NCBI GenBank assembly: GCA_041674745.1
Contig: JBAYVD010000011.1
Coordinates: forward strand, 67,088 to 131,087
Source: UBA2040 sp041674745
Lineage (GTDB): Bacteria > Bacteroidota > Bacteroidia > Flavobacteriales_D > Crocinitomicaceae
Length of the DNA: 64,000 bases
Direction: 5' to 3'
Part shown: positions 53,087 to 60,708 of the stretch, one piece after another
How positions within the stretch are numbered: the first letter of the stretch is position 1
Layout: the number at the start of each line of letters is the position of its first letter
Notes under the pieces: model-generated
What the model saw: only the letters and a program-made list of their open reading frames with translations
Told to the model about the DNA's origin: nothing
Databases searched by the model: none
Position numbers and translations under genes: made by a program

Positions 53087-53866
53087 ATGCTTAAACTAAA
53101 AGAAACTACGTTGTACTCTAGCAAGCATTTAGACGTCCGATTCAATAAAAAAAATAGTTTATTCATTCAAGAATGGAATCACAATTTACCTGTTCCCTTG
53201 AACGAATTCAGAAATGAATTATTAGCCTTCAAAGAACTCATCAAAATTCACCGGCCCAAAAGCACTATCTGGCTGCAGGAGGATTTTTCAACCATCTTGA
53301 AGTTTGAAGACAACTTATGGATTGAAAAAAATGTCAATGAAGAGTGTCTCCAGTACGGTTTGAAAAAATGCGCGTTTGTGGTTGGGAAAAACGTTATGGC
53401 ACAATTACATGTATTCAATTTCTTTGATAAAGTTCAATCCTGCATTGCTCCAAGACATTTCTCAGAAAAGGACGAAGCTTTGAATTGGATTCTCTATGAC
53501 GAGCTCACGTCCAAGGCAGGCGGTGACGAAATTCAAATTGAATATGGCGGTAAAACGGCGGATGGAAAAAGTCAATACACGTTCAAAACCAGTTCTAAAA
53601 ACACGGAGGTCACGCTAAAATCGTTCAATATATTACTGAAAGAGAATGCATTTATGAAAGAAAATGCCATTCGTTTCTTTTCATTAACCAATCGTGAAAA
53701 AGAAATTTTTCAATTGTATGCCAATGGTGCTAATTTTAAAACCATTGCAGCAGAATTGTTTCTTTCTGAACTTACAATCCGCACACACTGGCGGAATACG
53801 AAGAAAAAACTAGCTATTAAGAGCCTTTCCGATATTACGGATTACAAAAATTCATTTTTGCGCTAA
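53087..53866 (+). CDS. LuxR-type helix-turn-helix transcriptional regulator
   Basis: About 259 residues from ATG 53087; a TTG at 53051 would add 12 residues. The C-terminal 60 residues are a LuxR/NarL-type HTH: LTNREKEIFQLYANGANFKTIAAELFLSELTIRTHWRNTKKKL. The N-terminal 190 residues have no receiver domain (no acidic pocket) and resemble no sensor that I can name, although SLFIQEWNHNLPVPLNEF and the following stretch resemble the STAS-like N-terminus of certain Bacteroidota regulators. Target genes unknown; divergent neighbours give no clue. Confidence 0.8.
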   Translation: MLKLKETTLYSSKHLDVRFNKKNSLFIQEWNHNLPVPLNEFRNELLAFKELIKIHRPKSTIWLQEDFSTILKFEDNLWIEKNVNEECLQYGLKKCAFVVGKNVMAQLHVFNFFDKVQSCIAPRHFSEKDEALNWILYDELTSKAGGDEIQIEYGGKTADGKSQYTFKTSSKNTEVTLKSFNILLKENAFMKENAIRFFSLTNREKEIFQLYANGANFKTIAAELFLSELTIRTHWRNTKKKLAIKSLSDITDYKNSFLR

Positions 53867-54028
53867 ATCGAAAACTACCCACATTTGGGTATTGTTTAGC
53901 TCCTCAAACAAATTTATATTTGACATCTGCATAGCAGGATTGTTTTAATTGTTTAAATTTTGAGCTTGGCTCTATAATTTTAAATATCGGTGTCATTCAT
54001 TTGATACCGATATTTTTTTGAGCAAGAA

Positions 54029-54622
54029 TTAATATCCAGGATACCCTGAAAGATAGCGCTTCCCGATACAATGCATTAAAATTCCACTTCCGATGCCTAT
54101 CAACGCACCTACTAACACATCGCTTGGATAATGAACGCCTAAATGCATTCTGGAATAGCCCGCCAAACCGGCCCATACAAAAGAAGGTGCAATGACATAC
54201 CATTTTGGATAAGCCAAGCAAAGACTTGTTGCTGCCGCAAATGCGCTAGAAGTATGACCGGAAGGAAAGGAATAACTTCCCGCCTTGTCTAACTTTACAA
54301 TATCGGGATAAGTTACAAATGGCCGTGGTCGTTTAACAGCAAACTTCAAACCCGTAGTAATTGCTCCGTTCAACAACAAGGTCCCTCCCATGACCATGCC
54401 TCTTTGAATTGTCGTTTTATCTTTTTGAATCAAACCAATTGTCAATACAGACAAGGGAGCGGCCAACATGATGGGCGTAACGGAATTGGAGACAAATTTA
54501 AAAGCAGGATCCAATTTCACATTTCGATTCACATTGATCTTGCGCAATAAATCAATATCGGTATTTTGGGCACTTGCCAAATTGACAAACAAAACGAGAA
54601 TTAGGAGTGTTTTTATTTTCAT
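54029..54622 (-). CDS. PAP2 family phosphatase
   Basis: About 197 residues from ATG 54622. Signal-like first helix ending NLASAQ, then several membrane-associated helices. The three phosphatase motifs are complete: KFAVKRPRP, SFPSGHTSSAF and SRMHLGVHYPSDV. PAP2 enzymes remove phosphate from lipid phosphates such as undecaprenyl pyrophosphate, phosphatidate or lipid A; the exact substrate is not predictable. Single gene. A cleavable signal followed by PAP2 is common for periplasm-facing members in Bacteroidota. Confidence 0.88.
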   Translation of the reverse strand: MKIKTLLILVLFVNLASAQNTDIDLLRKINVNRNVKLDPAFKFVSNSVTPIMLAAPLSVLTIGLIQKDKTTIQRGMVMGGTLLLNGAITTGLKFAVKRPRPFVTYPDIVKLDKAGSYSFPSGHTSSAFAAATSLCLAYPKWYVIAPSFVWAGLAGYSRMHLGVHYPSDVLVGALIGIGSGILMHCIGKRYLSGYPGY

Positions 54623-54761
54623 ATTCCTCAAAATTACAGAAAATGCTTTGGTATCCACATTAATTTAAATTCCCTTTTTAAATAAAAGGTTTGCTTTCAG
54701 GTCATTGCTTCAAAACAGCCTGTTTACATAATTTTTTTTCTGCTTTTTTTCTGCTTTTCAC

Positions 54762-54791
54762 TTGCAGAAACAAAATTTATACTTACTTTTG
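54762..54791 (+). promoter_or_regulatory. Promoter of tRNA-Asp
   Basis: TTG 54762-54764, 19 bases, TACTTTTG 54784-54791, near-perfect consensus. Confidence 0.75.
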
Positions 54792-54866
54792 CCCACGCTT
54801 TTAACGTAAAGCAATACACAATTTCTTCATCTTACTGTTGTAAGAGTTCGAAAGAGCAAGAAAATT

Positions 54867-54940
54867 GGTTTGGTAGTTCAGTTGGTTAGAATACCTGCCT
54901 GTCACGCAGGGGGTCGCGGGTTCGAGTCCCGTCCAGACCG
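54867..54940 (+). tRNA. tRNA-Asp (GUC)
   Basis: 74 nt. Acceptor GGTTTGG pairs with CCAGACC (one U-G), discriminator G; anticodon loop CTGTCAC gives GUC; T arm CGGGTTCGAGTCCCG. The accessory region begins after it, but no repeat of its 3' end was found in the window. Confidence 0.95.
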
Positions 54941-54986
54941 CAAAACGCTCACGTTAAAAGATAAGCCTCTATGGCTGGAGGACTAG

Positions 54987-55022
54987 AAACCCCTAAGATG
55001 TATCAAATATCTTAGGGGTTTT
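54987..55022 (+). terminator. Terminator after tRNA-Asp
   Basis: AAACCCCTAAGAT and ATCTTAGGGGTTT form a long perfect stem followed by Ts. A second weaker hairpin (AGGGGC with GCCCCT and five Ts) follows at 55042-55067. Confidence 0.85.
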
Positions 55023-55201
55023 GTCTTTTATAGAAAATCGTAGGGGCACCATTGGGGGCCCCTTTTTCTTTAAACACTCTGCCCTACTCTCTTTTACTAA
55101 ACGAGCTGTATCAAAATGTCAAATTTGCCGACAGTAAAGATACATTGAAATATTTACCTTTAATTTGTATAACCTAATTTTAAATCCATGAAAACGAATG
55201 A

Positions 55202-55429
55202 ATGTCTTATCCAAATCACGATTCAAACTGGGGCTTGAATGACCAAACAAGCTTTACTACACAAGTAAAAAAGAGTAAACAAATAAGAAACAAGAAGAAT
55301 AGTTTCTTGAGGCTCTTGCCGAAGGTGGATTCCAAGTGGGACCACGATAAAGCCTCCAAAATGGACCTTAATTACGCAAGGCTCAAATTAGGGGAAAATG
55401 AAAAAAAGATTAAAGAAAAATTTCTTTAA
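55202..55429 (+). CDS. Hypothetical small protein, 75 residues
   Basis: Very hydrophilic and basic, with no signal peptide or membrane segment: central RNKKNSFLRLLPKVDSKWDH and a lysine-rich tail KLGENEKKIKEKFL. It ends about 120 bases before the AbiF-like start. No family recognised. It might be a fragment of a mobile-element gene or a small accessory of the neighbouring system; moderate support as a coding gene. Confidence 0.45.
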   Translation: MSYPNHDSNWGLNDQTSFTTQVKKSKQIRNKKNSFLRLLPKVDSKWDHDKASKMDLNYARLKLGENEKKIKEKFL

Positions 55430-55519
55430 AAATTGGAGAGAGTCATGAAATTGGCTCTCTTTTTAGTTATTAAAAATGCATATTTCATATGTTGGTTTTC
55501 TTTATTATTCAATGAAAAG

Positions 55520-55527
55520 TATATTTG
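55520..55527 (+). promoter_or_regulatory. -7 box before the AbiF-like gene
   Basis: TATATTTG ends 22 bases before ATG 55550 and lies inside the longer open frame starting at 55433, supporting the later start. Nearest TTG (55492-55494) is 25 bases away, a little far. Confidence 0.5.
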
Positions 55528-55549
55528 TAAAAAAACCAGAAATATCTCT

Positions 55550-56557
55550 ATGTCTGAATTCAAAAAGAATAAACCTTCAAGAACTCCTAATCAATTAATA
55601 GCCAAGCTTAAGGAGAGAGGATTAACAATCAACGATGAACTTGAAGCAACAATCGCTATCCGTACTTATGGATATTTTAGATTATCTGGATATTTTGGAC
55701 CTTTACAAAGCTCTAAAGACACCTTTTACCCTGGTACCACATTTAAAGATATATTAAGATTGTATCATTTTGATAGAAAACTAAGGAGAATAACTTCCCA
55801 AGCCCTGAAATCTATCGAGGTTTCAATCAAATCCCACTTAACCAACATAATGTCAGATGAATATGAAAGTGATTGGTATGAGAACGAAGAAATTTTCATG
55901 ACTGAGAAAAAGAAACGAATATACATTATTAAGCATCGTTGTGAGAAGGATGAAATTATTGATTATCAGCAAGAAGTAGATATTGGCATGTACAGCCTGC
56001 TCAAATCAAGTATAGCAAATTATATTGACAGAAATTCAGAATCTGATTTCATTAAAAAATTTAAAAAAGCCTACGGTTCAGATTCTACTGTTCCTTCATG
56101 GATGATGATGGAATGTATTTCGTTTGGAGAGTTGAGTAGACTTTATTCATTAATTAAACCAAGCACAACTGAAACAAGAACAATTGCAAAATATTTTGGA
56201 GCACTTACAGCTGATAATTTTACATCCTGGTTGTATGGTTTTGTAGTTTTACGAAATGCATGTGCCCACCATGCAAGAATATGGAACAGGATGACTATAT
56301 TGGATTTAAAATTTCCTCATAAAAAAGAATACAAATTCATATCAATAGATGAAACAAAATACAAAAGTAAGTTTTATGGTATTTCGGCCTGCATATTAAA
56401 ATGTTTGTCAAAAATATCCCATGAAGAATATGAAACGTTCAAAACAGAGTTTTATAACTTGACTGAAGAACATGGAATTGTTCTGTCTGCTATGGGCTTT
56501 CCAACTACTCTAGAGCCCCATGATATATGGAAAAAAATGGAAATAGAAACTATTTAA
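55550..56557 (+). CDS. Abi_2/AbiF-like abortive-infection protein with HEPN motif
   Basis: 335 residues from ATG 55550. The N-terminal RTYGYFRLSGYFGPLQ and the central FDRKLRRITSQALKSIEVSIKSHL are hallmarks of the Abi_2 (AbiD/AbiF) family. The C-terminal half carries SWMMMECISFGELSRLY and then VLRNACAHHARIWNR, in which Arg235-Asn-x3-His240 is the RNxxxH active site of HEPN ribonucleases. Abi_2 proteins confer phage resistance, probably by cutting RNA and stopping growth, and members of this family are reported next to a conserved small RNA. Two structured repeats directly downstream (56567 and 56686) fit that arrangement. The longer open frame back to 55433 lacks family residues. Confidence 0.9.
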   Translation: MSEFKKNKPSRTPNQLIAKLKERGLTINDELEATIAIRTYGYFRLSGYFGPLQSSKDTFYPGTTFKDILRLYHFDRKLRRITSQALKSIEVSIKSHLTNIMSDEYESDWYENEEIFMTEKKKRIYIIKHRCEKDEIIDYQQEVDIGMYSLLKSSIANYIDRNSESDFIKKFKKAYGSDSTVPSWMMMECISFGELSRLYSLIKPSTTETRTIAKYFGALTADNFTSWLYGFVVLRNACAHHARIWNRMTILDLKFPHKKEYKFISIDETKYKSKFYGISACILKCLSKISHEEYETFKTEFYNLTEEHGIVLSAMGFPTTLEPHDIWKKMEIETI

Positions 56558-56566
56558 AATAAAGAA

Positions 56567-56618
56567 GCCTCTCGGTTTGAGCGATTCTCTTCGTTAAAAG
56601 AGTCTAAGCTTGAGAGGC
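56567..56618 (+). ncRNA. Candidate AbiF-associated RNA, copy 1
   Basis: Starts 9 bases after the AbiF-like stop. Outer stem GCCTCTC (56567-56573) with GAGAGGC (56612-56618), inner stem CTCTT (56587-56591) with AAGAG (56598-56602). The left flank GAAGCCTCTCGGTTTGAGCG and right flank CTTGAGAGGCATTATTAAT are identical to copy 2. No T tract follows, so it is not a standard terminator. Position and duplication suggest a processed RNA that partners the HEPN protein; inferred. Confidence 0.6.
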
Positions 56619-56685
56619 ATTATTAATACAAATGTATAAACTATTGGCCAATAAATCAAATTATGAAAAATTAATTTAAAAAGAA

Positions 56686-56736
56686 GCCTCTCGGTTTGAG
56701 CGGTTCAATGTATTTCAGAACCTATACTTGAGAGGC
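56686..56736 (+). ncRNA. Candidate AbiF-associated RNA, copy 2
   Basis: Repeats copy 1 with a 119-bp offset. Same outer stem GCCTCTC / GAGAGGC, but a different inner stem: GGTTC (56702-56706) with GAACC (56718-56722). The sequence of the inner arm changes on both sides while pairing is kept, so the fold and the flanks are conserved while the inner hairpin varies. Confidence 0.6.
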
Positions 56737-56869
56737 ATTATTAATCATAAATAGATTAAAAAATAAAAATATTCTTTCAAATCTCAGAATAAAAACCCCT
56801 ATAATTTAGTTAATTCAAGAGAATTCATAAGGTCGGTTTCATCTTGCAACATGAACTCTATTAAGTCAA

Positions 56870-57748
56870 TTAGATTATACATTGGAGTCCAAGGTCCACA
56901 TGAGGCAAGCTACATTTTTCAGGAAGTTTCAAACTGTCATCAAAAATAAAAACTTCTTTTCCTTTTTGGACAGTAGCTGCGCTGTACTGTAAGTCATATA
57001 TGAAATGTCTTCTGTCAGTATATAACTCCAAAATTTCAGGAACTCCATCATAAGATAATACCCATGGGTGATTTATTCTATTTTGAATGGCAATCGCCAA
57101 ATCTGCATGGTCATTCTTCTTATAGGAATTCAAATAAAGTTCACTTGCCTTATTGTAATATGGAGGGTCGAGATAAACCAACGTATTATTGTCTAAATTA
57201 GGAATGTAATTATCAATAAAAGTCTCTCCGTCAAGATTACTTATATGGATATTGTCTTTAAAAAGACTTATTAATTCAATTCGCTGAATGAGGTCATTTC
57301 TATTGAAACGAGCATCCATTTTATAATTACCAGTCTGATTTAATCCCCCAATTACACCAGCAGAAAGTACGCCAGACCTATTAACTCTATTTAAGTAAAA
57401 GATACTAAAACCCAGGTCAAATAAATCATGTTGAGTTGGATTACGAACGATTTGTTGCTGTCTCCTCCATTCTTCAATAGTCATTGATGCGCTAAATATT
57501 TTACGACAGAGTTTTTCTGGATGATTTATAATTGAGTGCCAAAAAGCATAAATCCCAAGGTGAGAATCGTTCAAGTGAACGTTAGATATTTTCTTTTTAA
57601 TTAATAGTTCCATTGCTACTCCCGCACCACCTGCAAAAGGCTCGACATAGTGACCAGTAATTGAGTTAGCTTCAAGAATTTCGTCTATGAATGGAGTTAA
57701 TCTTTGTTTGCCACCTGGGTATCTTAAAGGTGTTATGAATCGTCCCAT
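56870..57748 (-). CDS. D12-class DNA adenine-N6 methyltransferase (Dam-like)
   Basis: 292 residues. Opening RYPGGKQRLTPFIDEIL (motif X), EPFAGGAGVAMELL (SAM binding, about 37-50) and LVYLDPPYYNKASELYL (catalytic DPPY motif IV, about 188-204) are those of D12/alpha-group adenine methyltransferases. Recognition sequence cannot be read. It follows the ParB-like gene by 7 bases on the same strand, so the two form an operon. No restriction endonuclease recognisable by sequence is adjacent. Could act in a restriction-modification or other defence system, or in a mobile element. Confidence 0.9.
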   Translation of the reverse strand: MGRFITPLRYPGGKQRLTPFIDEILEANSITGHYVEPFAGGAGVAMELLIKKKISNVHLNDSHLGIYAFWHSIINHPEKLCRKIFSASMTIEEWRRQQQIVRNPTQHDLFDLGFSIFYLNRVNRSGVLSAGVIGGLNQTGNYKMDARFNRNDLIQRIELISLFKDNIHISNLDGETFIDNYIPNLDNNTLVYLDPPYYNKASELYLNSYKKNDHADLAIAIQNRINHPWVLSYDGVPEILELYTDRRHFIYDLQYSAATVQKGKEVFIFDDSLKLPEKCSLPHVDLGLQCII

Positions 57749-57755
57749 ATTTTAA

Positions 57756-59213
57756 TTAATTCATTGCTTGAAGCAAAGGGTATATATTACTAAATAATGT
57801 ACAAATGTCAGAAGGAATGATTGAGAAAGATGGGTTATGGACCAACTGATTCATTGAAGTTACCGAGAGTATTTTATTTGGATTTGTTATTTCAACATGT
57901 GCACCGTGCAAGACCCTCGTCATTGGTAAATTTTTCTTATTTGCTGTCAAATGGTTGGTGGCATCAGTTAAAAGTTCTGAAAGAGTTTTTTCTTTACCAT
58001 TAGGCTTTGTGGTAGATAACGAGTTGTCATCACAATAAGCTTTTGCAGAAATTTCAAACGTGCTTCTAAGTAGAAAGCAAAAGGCTATAGGATTACTGCT
58101 CACTTTTAATTTAAGCATTTCATCCCTCAAAGTTACAACTTTAGGTCTATTCACAGTTGGAACAAACTGTTTTAAAAGAGAATTTACATGTTTTTGAGTA
58201 TTTGTTGCAGCAGATTTAGGTGATGGAACTGCAGCTGGAATAACTAGCGTTGGTGTTCCGTTTATTGGAGATGTTGTGGGAGATGGCTGGGGCACTGATG
58301 GATTAGTTGAATTTGTAGATACACTCGATTGAGGGGATGGTCCTGACGAACTAGTCGGATTAGTTTCAGGCTGTGAAGGTGCAACTGCATCTGAAATAGT
58401 TATTGGCTCAAGAGGAGGAACTGGTGTAAATCCGCCAAAACCAACAGTAAAATCACTTTTTTCATCTCTTATTTGTTTAAACCCTAAATTTCCAAGGCCA
58501 ATAGACAAAAGAATCTCTTCTAGTTTATCTCTATCCGAAATATTTGGGTAAGCTTTAACAAGGTCAGTGGATGAATCACATTTAAAGCGAAAAAGCAATT
58601 TTGGTATTGTTGCATCAAGTACACTTAAATTGTAATCACCAGCCCAACGTTCTTTTTGTTGAGCATTGATATTACGTCCATTCTCAATATATTTCTCAAG
58701 TAAATTCAACCCTTCCTCCTTAGCTTTATTTATATCTCTATTATGTCTTGCTTTGGCAACTGAAGTCCATGGGTCTCTGCTAGCTTTATCTCCTTTACCA
58801 TGCGTAAGCGCAACAATACGTTCGACCCTTTCTGATTCATTTTCTTCGTAAACTGAACACGGTACAGATTTGTTTCTGCTTTTCCAAGAATTATCAAGTG
58901 ATAAAATTTTCGCTTTTGTAGATTCTGGAATTTGAAATTCATTAATTTTATGCAAGCCAAGAATCAATTTCATTGCTGCAATTCTGCGGTTTCCTTCTTT
59001 AACAATTATTTCTTTTCCTTGTTTCTGACAGATAATATTCTCGGTCGGAATATATTCATCCTCTAAAAGACTGTCAATTATTCCTCCGAAACGATTTGGA
59101 TTAACTGCAATCATAGCGTGAATGGCTCCTGATTCATCTGTTTGAGGTGTAGTTCTGAAATTCTTTAAATCTAGTGAAAGGTCAGAAATATTTTTTTGTT
59201 GTGTTACTGACAT
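57756..59213 (-). CDS. ParB/Srx-fold protein with disordered linker and unknown C-terminal domain
   Basis: 485 residues. N-terminal ParB/sulfiredoxin-like domain (about 1-150) with IIVKEGNRRIAAMKLILGL, the GNRR motif of ParB-like nucleotide-binding or nuclease domains. A Pro/Ser/Thr-rich linker (about 275-335; many SP, TP and PQ pairs) leads to a C-terminal helical domain (about 355-485) with LLRSTFEISAKAYCDD and MNQLVHNPSFSIIPSDI, a pattern seen at the C-terminus of several defence-linked ParB-like proteins. It is the first gene of the operon with the adenine methyltransferase and might supply the nuclease or DNA-sensing partner. Function is inferred only. Confidence 0.72.
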   Translation of the reverse strand: MSVTQQKNISDLSLDLKNFRTTPQTDESGAIHAMIAVNPNRFGGIIDSLLEDEYIPTENIICQKQGKEIIVKEGNRRIAAMKLILGLHKINEFQIPESTKAKILSLDNSWKSRNKSVPCSVYEENESERVERIVALTHGKGDKASRDPWTSVAKARHNRDINKAKEEGLNLLEKYIENGRNINAQQKERWAGDYNLSVLDATIPKLLFRFKCDSSTDLVKAYPNISDRDKLEEILLSIGLGNLGFKQIRDEKSDFTVGFGGFTPVPPLEPITISDAVAPSQPETNPTSSSGPSPQSSVSTNSTNPSVPQPSPTTSPINGTPTLVIPAAVPSPKSAATNTQKHVNSLLKQFVPTVNRPKVVTLRDEMLKLKVSSNPIAFCFLLRSTFEISAKAYCDDNSLSTTKPNGKEKTLSELLTDATNHLTANKKNLPMTRVLHGAHVEITNPNKILSVTSMNQLVHNPSFSIIPSDICTLFSNIYPLLQAMN

Positions 59214-59464
59214 ATATTATTTAGTAGTTAATTTTTCTTCATCGTAGGTGGATAAATATAAGATTCTTTTAATTAAAATAGTATAAGAGAATCTCTTTAA
59301 TTCTCAAACCCTCTGAAAAAAAATCTTCTATTGACATTTTTAGACCGAATTTGACTATTCAAACTAAGTTTGCATAGGATATATTTCTTTCCTTTCGGAC
59401 TGTAGATATACCGCTTGCCCAAAAAGTACGTTATATTATTAGGCATAATTGTTATTTTTATAAA

Positions 59465-59758
59465 ATGAACGAAGATTTATTGAGACATTATGCAATGATG
59501 ATTGCAAACACTGTCATGACTATGAGTCGTGGATTTGGACCTAGACTTGACCAATGGTGTTTTATGCGTGTTACCGAGCCAAAAATACCGTTTGCTAATG
59601 AAAGTAAAGTCCCTAACATCACATTTACTTTTAATTTAGAAACAGATAATAATGCACAAGAAGTTCTTGAGCTTATTTACGAATTTCTTTATGACCAAGG
59701 TTACAAATCTCTTGATTCAGAGTTTGGCCATTATCTGATTTGCTATGCGCAGAACTAG
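59465..59758 (+). CDS. Hypothetical protein, 97 residues
   Basis: Soluble, with MIANTVMTMSRGFGPRLDQWCF near the start and a C-terminal stretch of alternating charged and hydrophobic residues (AQEVLELIYEFLYDQGYKSL). No recognised domain. Its 3' end overlaps by 86 bases a convergent frame at 59673, so one of the two may be spurious; both look protein-like. Lies divergently from the ParB-like operon. Confidence 0.5.
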   Translation: MNEDLLRHYAMMIANTVMTMSRGFGPRLDQWCFMRVTEPKIPFANESKVPNITFTFNLETDNNAQEVLELIYEFLYDQGYKSLDSEFGHYLICYAQN

Positions 59759-59882
59759 AAATGTTGTAAAATAAATTATACGCATCCTGCACTGGTTGCA
59801 ACCTTTCCATTGCATCTTTAATTCTTTTTTCCGCAGCCTCAATAAGCGCTTCATTATTCATCTGTGAAAATCCATCTGGCAT
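59673..59882 (-). CDS. Possible small helical protein, 69 residues
   Basis: MPDGFSQMNNEALIEAAEKR followed by a predicted helix (IKDAMERLQPVQDAYNLFYNI). No recognised family. It overlaps the convergent 97-residue frame on the opposite strand. Its strong amphipathic helix gives it fair coding character, but no promoter box is visible. Confidence 0.4.
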   Translation of the reverse strand: MPDGFSQMNNEALIEAAEKRIKDAMERLQPVQDAYNLFYNISSSAHSKSDNGQTLNQEICNLGHKEIRK

Positions 59883-59948
59883 TTATCTTCCATTTATTTA
59901 TAAGTAGCTCTAAAAAATAAAACCTCTAACATTCTAAAAGAAAATCTT

Positions 59949-60230
59949 ATGATTCAGTATTATCAAGTATTAAAATTAAAGTCAGACTATTGTAGATTCA
60001 CTACTGATGATGACAGGTTTATTGCCTACCTTTTTAAAGATACCATTCAAGTTGTTGACATTGAAAAAACAAGTGATTTTGAATTTAGTAGATTAGTTTT
60101 TCAGATTCCTGTCATAACAGATTTGGCGCTATTTAAGAAGTCTGAGAAGAAAGAAGGTTTCAATATAAAACCTGTTCTTCTGAGCTCAATTAGAGCATTT
60201 GATTGGCTAGATGAATCCAAAATATATTAA
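59949..60230 (+). CDS. Hypothetical protein, 93 residues
   Basis: MIQYYQVLKLKSDYCRFTTD, then a beta-rich stretch (RFIAYLFKDTIQVVDIEKT) and a C-terminal segment LLSSIRAFDWLDESKIY. No recognised family or signal. Single short gene in the AT-rich accessory region, of the size of orphan genes often found next to defence modules. Function unknown. Confidence 0.5.
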   Translation: MIQYYQVLKLKSDYCRFTTDDDRFIAYLFKDTIQVVDIEKTSDFEFSRLVFQIPVITDLALFKKSEKKEGFNIKPVLLSSIRAFDWLDESKIY

Positions 60231-60708
60231 TTCTACAATAAAAAGTAGTCTGATTTTTCTGACTCCTTTGTTTTTTTTTAGCCTTTGCTGAGACTTGTGT
60301 AATTTAGGTCCAAATTGGGGGCTCTTGTTGTTTTACCACATACTATTTCGCCTACTATAGTTTGCTTTTGAGCCTTATTTTGTGAATGCCTCGCTTTTAG
60401 AAACGTGAAGCTCTTTAAAAAAATTAATTAGTGTTCCCTATCTATTGCTTTTTCCAATCTACATAATTCGTTAAATGACATATTCTACGCTCTAGTAAGA
60501 ATAAAATTAACTTCATCAGCACGAATTATTTTTATATTTGGCCAAGAGTTACTTTCACATTACTTGAAAAAGCAAATAACTTACAAATGTGTTCCGAATG
60601 CCTATTCTCGGATTATTAATTTTGGATACAGCATCTTTAGGAATAATCCATGAGTAATAAGCCAATTGCTGTTATCATATTCTTAATGGGCAAATATTAT
60701 TATAAACT
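60231..60708. other. Intergenic region, 478 bp, possible gene relics
   Basis: No intact gene. On the minus strand around 60435-60560 a short stretch reads like the end of a protein (SWPNIKIIRADEVNFILTRA then stop) followed by ATG of a 17-codon frame (MSFNELCRLEKAIDREH). These look like remnants of a two-gene unit broken by deletion, but support is weak. Confidence 0.35.

Noticed and set aside
54867..54940. tRNA-Asp as integration site of a genomic island
   Set aside because: No integrase gene and no second copy of the tRNA 3' end are present up to 64000, so attachment sites cannot be shown.
55433..55549. Upstream extension of the AbiF-like frame
   Set aside because: The added 39 residues are not part of the family and a promoter -7 box lies within them.
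56567..56736. Two plain intrinsic terminators for the AbiF and convergent methyltransferase genes
   Set aside because: No T tract follows either hairpin, the flanks are identical over 19-20 bases, and only the inner arms vary; this is more than a terminator needs.
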